Assembly (NCBI RefSeq): GCF_026627255.1
Contig: NZ_JAPNLM010000038.1
Location: forward strand, 1-53,945
Reading direction: 5' to 3'
Source: Streptomyces antarcticus
GTDB taxonomy: Bacteria; Actinomycetota; Actinomycetes; Streptomycetales; Streptomycetaceae
DNA: 53,945 nucleotides
The notes under the pieces: generated by a model
Databases searched by the model: none
Told to the model about the DNA's origin: nothing
The model's input: only the letters and a program-made list of their open reading frames with translations
In this document: positions 27,953 to 35,629 of the stretch, one piece after another
Layout: each line of letters starts with the position of its first letter
How positions within the stretch are numbered: position 1 is the stretch's first letter
Made by a program: the position numbers and the translations under genes

Positions 27953-29080
27953 ATGCACCTCCCCGCCGAACCCGGCCAGCCGACCCGCCGCCCCCTGGGG
28001 CGCGGTCCCGGAGCCGGGCCGCCCGCGGGGGATCTCGCGGCCGAAGCCGTACGGGAGCCCGCCGCCGAGCCGCCGGACGAGCCGCCCACCGGCCCGCCCG
28101 CCGAGCCGCCCGCCGACCTGCCGGATGAGGCCGACCGGGCTCCGGAAGCCCCCGAGGCGCCCGCTGCGGCCCGCGAACCGGCCCCGGGCGGGCCGGGAGC
28201 CCCGGCGGCCGCGGAGGCCGCAGACGCCGCCCCAGCGCCTCCTGAGGGCCGTACGGGATCCGGCGGCGGGTCCGGGGCGGCGGGCGACGGCAGGTTCACC
28301 CTGCGGCTGGCCAACTTCGAGGGCCCCTTCGACCTGCTGCTCCAGCTGATCTCCCGGCACAAGCTGGACGTCACCGAGGTCGCGCTGTCCCGGGTCACCG
28401 ACGAGTTCATGGCCCACATCCGGGCCATGGGCCCCGACTGGGACCTCGACCAGACCACCGAGTTCCTCGTGGTCGCCGCCACCCTCCTCGATCTGAAGAC
28501 CGCCCGGCTGCTGCCGGCCGCCGAGGTGGAGGACGAGGGTGACCTCGCCCTGCTGGAGGCCCGCGACCTGCTCTTCGCGCGCCTGCTCCAGTACCGGGCG
28601 TACAAGCGGATCGCGGAGATCTTCGAGGCGCGGGCGGAAGCCGAGGGCAGGCGTTACCCGCGCACCGTGGGCCTGGAGCCGCACCACGCCGAACTGCTGC
28701 CCGAGGTGGTCATCGGCATCGGCGCGGAGGGCTTCGCCCGCATCGCCGCCCGCGCCATGCAGCCGAGGGCGGAGCCCCAGGTGTACGTGGACCACATCCA
28801 CGCGCCGCTGGTCAGCGTGCGCGAACAGGCCGGGCTCGTGGTGCGGATCCTGAAGGCCCGCGGCGAGGCCACCTTCCAGGAGCTCACCGAGGACGCCGGG
28901 GACACCCTGACCGTCGTCGCGCGGTTCCTGGCCCTCCTGGAGCTCTACCGGGAGAAGGCCGTGGTCCTGGACCAGGAGGAGGCCCTGGACACCCTGACCG
29001 TGCGCTGGACCGGCGGGGACGGCGACGGCATGCCGACGGTGACCGACGAGTTCGACCGGATCGTGGAGGCGAAGGATTGA
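27953..29080 (+). CDS. scpA: Segregation and condensation protein A (ScpA, condensin kleisin)
   Basis: ScpA bridges the SMC heads in the bacterial condensin. The family domain starts near residue 112 with 'FTLRLANFEGPFDLLLQL' and continues with 'HKLDVTEVALSRVTDEF' and 'LVVAATLLDLKTARLL'. The C-terminal winged helix ends near 'GEATFQELTEDAGDTLTVV'. The first 110 residues are Pro/Ala/Glu-rich and disordered, which is an extension relative to most ScpA proteins. The ATG used lacks a binding site, so the true start could be further in. scpB overlaps by 4 bases. Confidence 0.9.
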   Translation: MHLPAEPGQPTRRPLGRGPGAGPPAGDLAAEAVREPAAEPPDEPPTGPPAEPPADLPDEADRAPEAPEAPAAAREPAPGGPGAPAAAEAADAAPAPPEGRTGSGGGSGAAGDGRFTLRLANFEGPFDLLLQLISRHKLDVTEVALSRVTDEFMAHIRAMGPDWDLDQTTEFLVVAATLLDLKTARLLPAAEVEDEGDLALLEARDLLFARLLQYRAYKRIAEIFEARAEAEGRRYPRTVGLEPHHAELLPEVVIGIGAEGFARIAARAMQPRAEPQVYVDHIHAPLVSVREQAGLVVRILKARGEATFQELTEDAGDTLTVVARFLALLELYREKAVVLDQEEALDTLTVRWTGGDGDGMPTVTDEFDRIVEAKD

Positions 29081-29721
29081 GCAGCAGCGACGCGGGCCCG
29101 CAGGCCCCGGCGGGCGGTACGGGCGCGGTGGCGGCACTGGAGCTGAAGCCCGCCCTGGAGGCCGTCCTGATGGTGGTGGACGAGCCGGCCACCGAGGCGC
29201 ACCTCGCCAAGGTGCTGGAGCGCGCCCCGGGGGAGGTCGCGCGCGCCCTGCGCGAGCTCGCCGAGGAGTACACGGCCGCCCGCAGGGGCTTCGAGCTCCG
29301 GCTCGTCGCCGGAGGGTGGCGCTTCTACACCCGCGCGGACTACGCGCCGGCCGTGGAGGCCTTCGTACTGGACGGCCAGCAGGTCCGGCTCACCCAGGCG
29401 GCCCTGGAGACCCTGGCGGTCGTCGCGTACCGGCAGCCGGTGAGCCGGTCGAGGGTCTCCGCGGTCCGCGGAGTCAACTGCGACGGGGTCATGCGGACCC
29501 TCCTCCAGCGGGGTCTGGTGGCCGAGGCGGGGACGGAACCCGAAACAGGTGCGATCCTGTACAGGACGACGAACCACTTTTTGGAGCGGATGGGCCTACG
29601 CGGCCTGGACGAGCTCCCGGAACTCGCGCCCTTCCTCCCCGAGGCGGACGCGATCGAAGCCGAGACGCAGGAAGGTGTGCCGTCGTTCGATCTGGAGGCA
29701 CCGTACGCCCCAGAAATGTGA
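29077..29721 (+). CDS. scpB: Segregation and condensation protein B (ScpB)
   Basis: ScpB is the kite-subunit dimer that binds ScpA in the SMC condensin. The 214-residue protein has two winged helices. Conserved parts are 'LEAVLMVVDEPATEAHLAKV', 'YTAARRGFELRLVAGGWRF' and 'QAALETLAVVAYRQPVSRS'. The TTG start overlaps the scpA stop and is supported by GGAGG 7 bases upstream. The last 25 residues (EAETQEGVPSFDLEAP) are an acidic tail. The next gene begins 27 bases downstream, so this is one operon. Confidence 0.93.
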   Translation: MSSSDAGPQAPAGGTGAVAALELKPALEAVLMVVDEPATEAHLAKVLERAPGEVARALRELAEEYTAARRGFELRLVAGGWRFYTRADYAPAVEAFVLDGQQVRLTQAALETLAVVAYRQPVSRSRVSAVRGVNCDGVMRTLLQRGLVAEAGTEPETGAILYRTTNHFLERMGLRGLDELPELAPFLPEADAIEAETQEGVPSFDLEAPYAPEM

Positions 29722-29748
29722 AGACGACGACAAGACGACGGAACTTTG

Positions 29749-31170
29749 ATGCGAAGCAGCGGCAACGGCAACGGTGGCGGCAACAGGAACAGCGGCAGCG
29801 GCGGCGGCGGGCGTGGTAGCGCCCGCGGCTCCGGCAGCGGCTCCGGCGGGGGCAGCGGCTCCGGCGGCGGCTACCGCGGCGGCGGCTCGGGCGGGGGCAG
29901 CGGCTCCGGCGGCGGCTACCGCGGGGGCTCCAGCGGCTCCAGCGGCTCCAGCGGTGGCTACCGCGGGGGCTCCAGCGGCGGCGGCTCCGGCTCCGGCGGC
30001 GGCTACCGGGGTGGCTCCTCCGGCTCCTCCGGCTCCTCCGGCGGCGGCTACCGCGGCGCGGGCGGCTCGCAGGACCGCGACCGCGACCAGGCCCCCCAGC
30101 GTCCCCGCAACCCGCGCCCCGAGGAGCGCCGCTACGACGTGGGCCCCGAGGGCGAGCGCAACGGCCGCGGCGGGGCGAAGGCCGGCGGCGGCGGCGCCCG
30201 CGGCGCGGCCGACGGCCCCCGCGGCGGCTCCGGTGCCCGTGGCGCCGCGGCGCGCGGTGGCGCCAAGGGCGGCCCCAAGACCTCCAAGACCCCCGGCATC
30301 GGCGGGGCCGGCGGCCCGCGCCGCGGCCCGGGCAGCCGCAGCGGCCAGTCCCGTCCGCGCGAGCTGGACGCGCGGATCGAGGAGCGCGTGCGCGACCGGT
30401 ACGCCGACAAGCCGGTCATCAAGACCCCGAAGACCTTCCCGGGCGCCGAGGAGGAGGGTGAGCGCCTGCAGAAGGTGCTCGCCCGTGCCGGCATGGGCTC
30501 GCGCCGCGCCTGCGAGGAACTGATCGAGCAGGCCCGCGTCGAGGTCAACGGCGAGATCGTGCTGGAGCAGGGCAAGCGCGTCCTGCCGAAGGACGAGATC
30601 AAGGTGGACGGCCTGACCGTCGCCACCCAGTCGTACCTGTTCTTCGCGCTGAACAAGCCGGCCGGCGTCGTCTCCACCATGGAGGACCCGGACGGCCGCC
30701 AGTGCCTCGGTGACTACGTGACCAACCGTGAGACGCGCCTGTTCCACGTCGGCCGCCTCGACACCGAGACCGAGGGCATCATCCTGCTCACCAACCACGG
30801 TGAGCTGGCCCACCGCCTCACGCACCCGAAGTACGGCGTGAAGAAGACGTACGTCGCCGCCATCACCGGCCCGCTGCCGCGCGAGATCGGCAAGCGCCTG
30901 AAGGACGGCATCGAGCTGGAGGACGGGTACGCCCGCGCCGACCACTTCCGCGTCGTCGACCAGGTCGGCAAGAACTACCTGGTCGAGGTCACCCTCCACG
31001 AGGGCCGCAAGCACATCGTGCGCCGCATGATGGCGGAGGCCGGCTTCCCGGTCGAGAAGCTCGTGCGCACCTCCTTCGGCCCGATCGAACTGGGCGACCA
31101 GAAGTCCGGCTGGCTGCGCCGCCTGACCAACACCGAGGTCGGCATGCTGATGCGCGAGGTCGGTCTGTAA
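29749..31170 (+). CDS. rluB: RluB-family 23S rRNA pseudouridine synthase with very long Gly/Ser/Arg-rich N-terminus
   Basis: Residues about 237-290 form the S4 RNA-binding domain (ERLQKVLARAGMGSRRACEE). The catalytic domain follows with the pseudouridine synthase motif 'HVGRLDTETEGIILLTNHGE', whose Asp near residue 337 is the nucleophile, and 'EGRKHIVRRMM'. The expected target is the 23S rRNA site of RluB, U2605 in E. coli numbering. The first 235 residues, half of the protein, are almost wholly Gly, Ser and Arg (SGGGYRGG repeats), then basic Ala/Gly. This is far longer than in E. coli. ATG is chosen over an adjacent in-frame TTG, and the upstream binding site is weak. Confidence 0.9.
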   Translation: MRSSGNGNGGGNRNSGSGGGGRGSARGSGSGSGGGSGSGGGYRGGGSGGGSGSGGGYRGGSSGSSGSSGGYRGGSSGGGSGSGGGYRGGSSGSSGSSGGGYRGAGGSQDRDRDQAPQRPRNPRPEERRYDVGPEGERNGRGGAKAGGGGARGAADGPRGGSGARGAAARGGAKGGPKTSKTPGIGGAGGPRRGPGSRSGQSRPRELDARIEERVRDRYADKPVIKTPKTFPGAEEEGERLQKVLARAGMGSRRACEELIEQARVEVNGEIVLEQGKRVLPKDEIKVDGLTVATQSYLFFALNKPAGVVSTMEDPDGRQCLGDYVTNRETRLFHVGRLDTETEGIILLTNHGELAHRLTHPKYGVKKTYVAAITGPLPREIGKRLKDGIELEDGYARADHFRVVDQVGKNYLVEVTLHEGRKHIVRRMMAEAGFPVEKLVRTSFGPIELGDQKSGWLRRLTNTEVGMLMREVGL

Positions 31171-31200
31171 GGACCGCCCGCTCCCACCGGCTCACGGAGA

Positions 31201-31234
31201 AGCCCGCAGCGCCCCACGGCGCCGCGGGCTTTTC
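31201..31234 (+). terminator. Terminator after the rluB gene
   Basis: A stem with one mismatch (agcccgc-a-gcgcc with ggcgc-c-gcgggct) and a 4-base loop is followed by 'ttttccctt', 30 bases after the stop. It marks the end of the parA-scpA-scpB-rluB operon and the start of a separate unit. Confidence 0.85.
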
Positions 31235-31255
31235 CCTTGTCCGGGGCCCGTCCGT

Positions 31256-31283
31256 CCTTTATAGTCAAGTTGACTATTAAAGG
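31256..31283. promoter_or_regulatory. Palindromic operator of the NAD cassette (probable NrtR site)
   Basis: The core 'atagtcaagttgactat' (31261-31277) is a perfect 8-bp inverted repeat with one central base. The flanks extend it ('ccttt' with 'aaagg', one bulged base). It is AT-rich in a very GC-rich genome and lies just before the Shine-Dalgarno sequence of pnuC. As nrtR is the third gene of the same unit, it is the most likely binder: an autoregulated NAD salvage operon. A MarR-type regulator is an alternative, since such proteins bind similar TTGACTA palindromes. Confidence 0.7.
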
Positions 31284-31296
31284 GAGGGGGCCCGGA

Positions 31297-31905
31297 ATGA
31301 ACTGGACCTTGAGCTGGACCGAGGTGCTCGGCTTCGCCACCGGCGCCCTGTGCGTCTGGCTGGTCGCCCGGCAGCACGTCGCCAACTGGCCGATCGGCAT
31401 CGCCAACAACATCTTCTTCATCGCGCTCTTCACCCAGGCCGGCCTGTACGCCGACGCCGGGCTGCAGATCGTCTTCATCGCCCTCGCCGCGTACGGCTGG
31501 TGGTCCTGGACCCACGGGGGTGGACCGGGAACCGAGGGGGCCCTGCCGGTGCGCCGCACCACGCGCGCCGAATGGGTCTGGCTGGCCGCGGCGGGGGCGG
31601 TGGGGGTGCTCGGCCTGACCCTGCTGCTCTCACGGGCCACCGACTCGACCGTCCCCTTCTGGGACGCGGCCACGACCGGACTCTCCCTCGCCGCCACCTA
31701 CGGCCAGTGCCGCAAGCTCGTCGAGTCCTGGTGGCTGTGGATCGCCGCCGACCTGATCTACATCCCCCTGTACGCGTACAAGGAGCTGTACCTGACCGCC
31801 CTCCTGTACGTCGGCTTCCTCGCCCTGTGCGTGGCCGGCCTGGCCGGCTGGCGCCGGTCGCTGCCCGCGCCGGCCGCCCGTACGGCCCTGGGGGCGAAGG
31901 CGTGA
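31297..31905 (+). CDS. pnuC: PnuC-type nicotinamide riboside transporter
   Basis: The 202-residue protein is mostly transmembrane helices. The family features are 'NWPIGIANNIFFIALF' and the Trp-rich 'YGWWSWTHG', with 'WWLWIAADLIYIPLYAYK' near the end. PnuC carries nicotinamide riboside (or a related pyridine ribonucleoside) into the cell by facilitated diffusion, and a kinase traps it by phosphorylation. The ATG is chosen because a long GGGAGGGGG run precedes it by 6 bases, just after the palindromic operator. The stop overlaps the nadR start by 4 bases. The adjacent NadR and NrtR make nicotinamide riboside the best guess. Confidence 0.9.
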   Translation: MNWTLSWTEVLGFATGALCVWLVARQHVANWPIGIANNIFFIALFTQAGLYADAGLQIVFIALAAYGWWSWTHGGGPGTEGALPVRRTTRAEWVWLAAAGAVGVLGLTLLLSRATDSTVPFWDAATTGLSLAATYGQCRKLVESWWLWIAADLIYIPLYAYKELYLTALLYVGFLALCVAGLAGWRRSLPAPAARTALGAKA

Positions 31906-32981
31906 GGCGCTTCGGGCACGGGCTGGTGCTCGGCAAGTTCTACCCGCCGCACGCCGGCCACCACCACCTGGTGCGCACCGCCCAGGACCGCTGCGAGCGG
32001 CTGACCGTACTGGTCTGCGCCGCCTCCGTGGAGTCGGTGCCGCTGGCCGACCGGGTCGCCTGGATGCGCGAGGCGCACCCCGGGGCGGAGGTGGTCGGCG
32101 CGGTGGACGACATCCCCGTCGACCTGAACGACCCGGCGGTCTGGGAGGCCCACATGGCCGTCTTCCGCGGCGCGGTGCCCGGTCCCGTGGACGCCGTGTT
32201 CACCTCGGAGGGATACGGGGCCGAACTCGCCCGCCGGTTCGGCGCCGAGGAGGTCTGCGTGGACCCCGGCCGGACGCTGTTCCCGGTGTCGGGGACGGCC
32301 GTACGGGCGGACCCCGCGGCCTGCTGGGACTTCCTCGGGCCGGCCGTACGGGCCTCGCTCGTCCGCAGGGTCGTCGTGCTCGGCGCCGAGTCCACCGGGA
32401 CGACGACGCTGTCCAGGGCCCTGGCCGCGCACTACCGGCGGCGCGGCGGGGTCTGGGCGGGCACCGGCTGGGTCGCCGAGTACGGCCGCCGGTACAGCGA
32501 GGAGAAGCTCGCGGCCGCCCGCGCCGCCGACCCGGACGCCTCCTGGACGGACGTCTCCTTCGCCTCGGAGGAGTTCGCGGTGATCGCCCGGCGCCAGGAC
32601 GCGGAGGAGGAGCGGGCCGCCCGGCTGGGCTCCCCGGTCCTGATCTGCGACACCGACTCCTTCGCCACCGGGATCTGGCACGAGCGCTACCTCGGCGGCC
32701 GCAACGAGGAGGTCGAGGAGACCGCCGCGCTGACCCGCCGGGACCTCTACCTGCTGACCGACCACGCCGACGTGCCCTTCGAGGACGACGGACTGCGCGA
32801 CGGGCCGCACCTGAGACCGTGGATGACCGGCCGGTTCCGGGAGGAGCTCGAAGCCACCGGGAGGCGGTTCCTCGTCGTACGCGGCGACCCGCGGGAGCGG
32901 CTCGCGACGGCCGTGGCCGCCGTGGACGGACTCCTCGCCGAGGGCCGGCACTTCGCCGACCCGCTGCCGGAGGCACGATGA
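31902..32981 (+). CDS. nadR: NadR-like NMN adenylyltransferase / ribosylnicotinamide kinase
   Basis: The 359-residue protein has an adenylyltransferase half with 'GKFYPPHAGHHHL' (HxGH, His17 and His20) and 'SGTAVR', which joins NMN to ATP to give NAD. The second half resembles the ribosylnicotinamide kinase domain ('VVLGAESTGTTTLSRALA', 'EYGRRYSEEK', 'ICDTDSFAT'). In that P-loop (residues 161-168, GAESTGTT) Thr167 stands in place of the Walker A lysine, so phosphate transfer may use another residue or be weak. No N-terminal DNA-binding domain is present, unlike enterobacterial NadR. The GTG start overlaps the pnuC stop, and nrtR overlaps by 4 bases. Confidence 0.9.
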   Translation: MRRFGHGLVLGKFYPPHAGHHHLVRTAQDRCERLTVLVCAASVESVPLADRVAWMREAHPGAEVVGAVDDIPVDLNDPAVWEAHMAVFRGAVPGPVDAVFTSEGYGAELARRFGAEEVCVDPGRTLFPVSGTAVRADPAACWDFLGPAVRASLVRRVVVLGAESTGTTTLSRALAAHYRRRGGVWAGTGWVAEYGRRYSEEKLAAARAADPDASWTDVSFASEEFAVIARRQDAEEERAARLGSPVLICDTDSFATGIWHERYLGGRNEEVEETAALTRRDLYLLTDHADVPFEDDGLRDGPHLRPWMTGRFREELEATGRRFLVVRGDPRERLATAVAAVDGLLAEGRHFADPLPEAR

Positions 32982-33721
32982 GCGGGGGAGCGCCGCAGGG
33001 CTACGACCCGTACGCCTTCGAGCCGTTCGCGGTGACCGTGGACCTCGCGGTCTTCACCGTCCGGGGAGGCCGGATGCACGTGCTGCTGATCCGGCGCGGG
33101 CAGGAGCCGTACGAGGGCTCCTGGGCGCTGCCCGGCGGCTTCGTCCTGCCGCGCGAGTCCGCCGAGACGGCCGCCCGCCGGGAGCTGGCCGAGGAGACCG
33201 GCCTGCCGGAGGCGGTGGTCGCGGCCCTGCACCTCGAACAGCTGCGCACCTACAGCGAACCGGACCGCGACCCCCGGATGCGGGTGGTCTCGGTCGCCTT
33301 CACGGGACTGGTCCCGGACCTGCCGGAGCCGGCGGCCGGAGGCGGCGGAGACGCGGCCCACGCCCGCTGGGTGCCGGTGGGGGAGGCCGCCGGACTGGCC
33401 TTCGACCACGCCGTGATCCTGGCGGACGCGCGGGAGCGGGTCGGCGCGAAACTGGAGTACACCTGCCTGGCCACCGCCTTCTGCCCGCCCGAGTTCACCC
33501 TCGGCGAGCTCCAGGCCGTCTACGAGACCGTCTGGGACGCCACCGTCGACCGCCCGAACTTCCGCCGCAAGGTCCTGGCCACCCCCGGCTTCGTGGAGGC
33601 CGTACCCGGCGCCGCCCGGCTCACCGGCGGCCGCGGCAAGCCCGCCGCGCTCTACCGGCCCGGACCGGCGACCACCCTGCACCCGCCCCTGCTCCGCCCC
33701 TCGGAAGGACACCCCCGATGA
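32978..33721 (+). CDS. nrtR: NrtR-type Nudix regulator of NAD metabolism
   Basis: The 247-residue protein joins a Nudix-like domain to a C-terminal winged helix (about residues 165-235, 'FTLGELQAVYETVWD', 'NFRRKVLATPGFVE', then 'KPAALYRPG'). This is the known layout of NrtR, which represses NAD genes and responds to ADP-ribose or related compounds. The Nudix box is complete (residues 54-76: GFVLPRE, then RELAEETGL), matching GX5EX7REUXEEXGU. Enzyme activity may therefore be kept, whereas many NrtR proteins have lost it. It is coupled to nadR and to the next gene by ATGA overlaps. The probable operator lies before pnuC. Confidence 0.9.
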   Translation: MSGGAPQGYDPYAFEPFAVTVDLAVFTVRGGRMHVLLIRRGQEPYEGSWALPGGFVLPRESAETAARRELAEETGLPEAVVAALHLEQLRTYSEPDRDPRMRVVSVAFTGLVPDLPEPAAGGGGDAAHARWVPVGEAAGLAFDHAVILADARERVGAKLEYTCLATAFCPPEFTLGELQAVYETVWDATVDRPNFRRKVLATPGFVEAVPGAARLTGGRGKPAALYRPGPATTLHPPLLRPSEGHPR

Positions 33722-34737
33722 CGACGACCACGAAACGAGCGGCGACGGGCGCCCTCATCGGCCTCGCGCTGGGCGACGCCCTGGGCTTCCCCACCGAGTT
33801 CAACGACGTCCCGTCGATCCTCGCGAAGACCGGCCCGTGGCGCGAGATGAAGCTGCCCCGCCCGGCGATCGTCACCGACGACACCCAGATGACCCTCGCC
33901 CTGGCCCGCGGCATACGGACCGCCGCCGAACGCGGCCGCGTCGGCCCGCTGCGCCTGGCGCGGCCGGTCCGCGAGGAGTTCGTCGACTGGTACCACTCCC
34001 CGGAGAACAACCGCGCCCCCGGCCGGACCTGCCTGACGGCCTGCCGGCTGCTCGACCACCCCGACCGGGACTGGCGCGAGGCCAGCCAGCTCGGCTCCAA
34101 AGGCTGCGGCGCGAACATGCGCGTGGCCCCGGTCGGGCTGGTGCCCGGCTGGACCGAGGAGGAGCGGGCCGGCGCGGCCCAGCTCCAGTCGGCCCTGACC
34201 CACGGCCACCCGACGGCGCTGGCCGCCTCCGACCTGACCGCGCGGACGGTGTACCTGCTGGCCCGGGGCATCGAGGTGACCGGGCTGGTCGGGCAACTGC
34301 GCTCGTACGCCCTGGAGAACCGCACCCGCTACCACGAGCGCTGGCTCGGCGACCTCTGGACGCGGACCTCCTCGGACACCTCCGCGGAGTCCTTCATCGC
34401 CCGGGGCTGGGACGAGTGCCTGGGCGTCCTGGACCGCGTGGCGGCCGCCCTGCGCACCCCCTCCCCGGAGACCGACCCCTGCCTGACGACGGGCGACGGC
34501 TGGATCGCCGAGGAGGCCTTCGCCACGGCCCTGCAGTGCTTCCTGCTCTTCCCGGACGAGCCGCTCACGGCCCTGCGCCGTGCGGCTTGCACGGCCGGCG
34601 ACTCCGACTCCATCGCCTGCCTGGCCGGCGCCTTCGCGGGCGCCCACCTCGGCGCGGACGCCTGGCCGAGCGAGTGGGAGGGCCGCATCGAGTACCGCGA
34701 CGAGCTCCTGGCCTTCGGCACCCTCTGGGACGCGTGA
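33718..34737 (+). CDS. ADP-ribosylglycohydrolase (DraG/ARH family)
   Basis: The 339-residue all-alpha enzyme has the two metal-binding motifs of the family: 'IVTDDTQMTLAL' (TDDT at 53-56, with GDALG at 19-23) and 'AGDSDSIACLAGAFAGAHLG' (about 293-312). Such enzymes use two Mg or Mn ions to remove ADP-ribose from proteins or from nucleic acid, or act on related ADP-ribose compounds. Coupling to nrtR by an ATGA overlap puts it in an NAD cassette, so it may recycle ADP-ribose or protect targets from ADP-ribosylation. The natural substrate is unknown. The nucleotidyltransferase gene starts 7 bases after its stop. Confidence 0.92.
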   Translation: MTTTTKRAATGALIGLALGDALGFPTEFNDVPSILAKTGPWREMKLPRPAIVTDDTQMTLALARGIRTAAERGRVGPLRLARPVREEFVDWYHSPENNRAPGRTCLTACRLLDHPDRDWREASQLGSKGCGANMRVAPVGLVPGWTEEERAGAAQLQSALTHGHPTALAASDLTARTVYLLARGIEVTGLVGQLRSYALENRTRYHERWLGDLWTRTSSDTSAESFIARGWDECLGVLDRVAAALRTPSPETDPCLTTGDGWIAEEAFATALQCFLLFPDEPLTALRRAACTAGDSDSIACLAGAFAGAHLGADAWPSEWEGRIEYRDELLAFGTLWDA

Positions 34738-34744
34738 CCCGGTG

Positions 34745-35515
34745 ATGGACACGACCGGCCTCGACCTGGCCCCCGTCGTGGCCGAGCAGCCCGATCCGCT
34801 GCTCTTCGCCACCGTGTCGGGCGCCCACCTGTACGGATTCCCCTCCCGGGACTCCGACGTCGACCTGCGCGGCGTCCACGTCCTGCCGCCCCGCGCCCTG
34901 CTCGGCCTGCGGGAGCCGGAGGAGACCCGCACCCGCATGTGGGACGACGACGGCGTGGAGATGGACCTCGTCACGCACGACCTGCGCAAGTTCGTCCGCC
35001 TGATGCTGAACCGCAACGGCTACGTCCTGGAGCAGCTGCTGTCCCCGCTGGTGGTGCACACGACCCCGGCGCACGAGGAGCTGGTGTCCCTGGCCCCCGG
35101 GGTGCTCACCTCCCACCACGCCCACCACTACCGGGGTTTCGCCAACACCCAGTGGCGGCTGTTCGAGAAGACGGCCGAACTCAAACCGCTGCTCTACTCC
35201 TTCCGGGCCCTGCTCACCGGCATCCACCTGATGCGCTCGGGCGAGGTCCAGGCGCACCTGCCGACCCTGCTCGACGAGGTGCCGGAGGCCCCCGGCTACC
35301 CGGTCGCGCTGATCGACGCCAAGGCGGCCGCCGAGCACGGGGACTACGGGAGCTGTGGAGGCCCGGCCCCGGAGACGCTGCGCCGGGACTTCGAGGCGCT
35401 CCACGCGGTGCTGGACGCGGCCCGGGGTGCTTGCGCCCTGCCGGAGCAGCCGACGGCGTACGACGCGCTGGACGAGTTCGTCGTACGCCGACGGGTGGCC
35501 GCGCCGGAGGGGTGA
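34745..35515 (+). CDS. RlaP-family nucleotidyltransferase (first copy)
   Basis: The 256-residue protein has the DNA polymerase beta-type nucleotidyltransferase signature 'SGAHLYGFPSRDSDVDLRG', in which Asp38 and Asp40 are metal ligands, followed by a helical part (LTSHHAHHYRGFANTQWRLFEKT and so on, partly quoted). I recognise the family called RlaP (Pfam PF10127, from memory), often found beside RNA ligases in RNA-repair operons. The reaction in this strain is unknown; nucleotide addition to RNA or to a protein is possible. It lies 7 bases after the ADP-ribosylglycohydrolase gene, so it is part of the same operon. A second family member converges on it. Confidence 0.8.
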   Translation: MDTTGLDLAPVVAEQPDPLLFATVSGAHLYGFPSRDSDVDLRGVHVLPPRALLGLREPEETRTRMWDDDGVEMDLVTHDLRKFVRLMLNRNGYVLEQLLSPLVVHTTPAHEELVSLAPGVLTSHHAHHYRGFANTQWRLFEKTAELKPLLYSFRALLTGIHLMRSGEVQAHLPTLLDEVPEAPGYPVALIDAKAAAEHGDYGSCGGPAPETLRRDFEALHAVLDAARGACALPEQPTAYDALDEFVVRRRVAAPEG

Positions 35516-35612
35516 CGGGGCGCAGAGGTGAGGGGGCGCAGGGGTGAGGGGGCGCAGGGGTGAGGGGGCGCAGGGGTGAGGGGGCGCAGGGGTGAGGGGG
35601 CGCAGGGGTGAG
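35513..35612. repeat. Tandem repeat, 6 copies of a 16-bp unit
   Basis: Unit 'gagggggcgcaggggt' repeats at exact 16-base spacing. The marker cgcag occurs at 35521, 35537, 35553, 35569, 35585 and 35601. The first copy has two changes and includes the stop codon of the upstream gene. It fills the gap between the two convergent RlaP-family genes. There are no spacers, so it is not CRISPR. Copy number probably varies between strains. Confidence 0.9.
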
Positions 35613-35629
35613 ACAGGGCGGCGTCGGGT

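Noticed and set aside
31237..31296. Upstream GTG start for pnuC (20 extra codons)
   Set aside because: It would put the operator palindrome inside the coding region and would miss the strong binding site before the ATG.
35513..35612. 16-bp array as a CRISPR
   Set aside because: The repeats abut without spacers and no cas gene is present.
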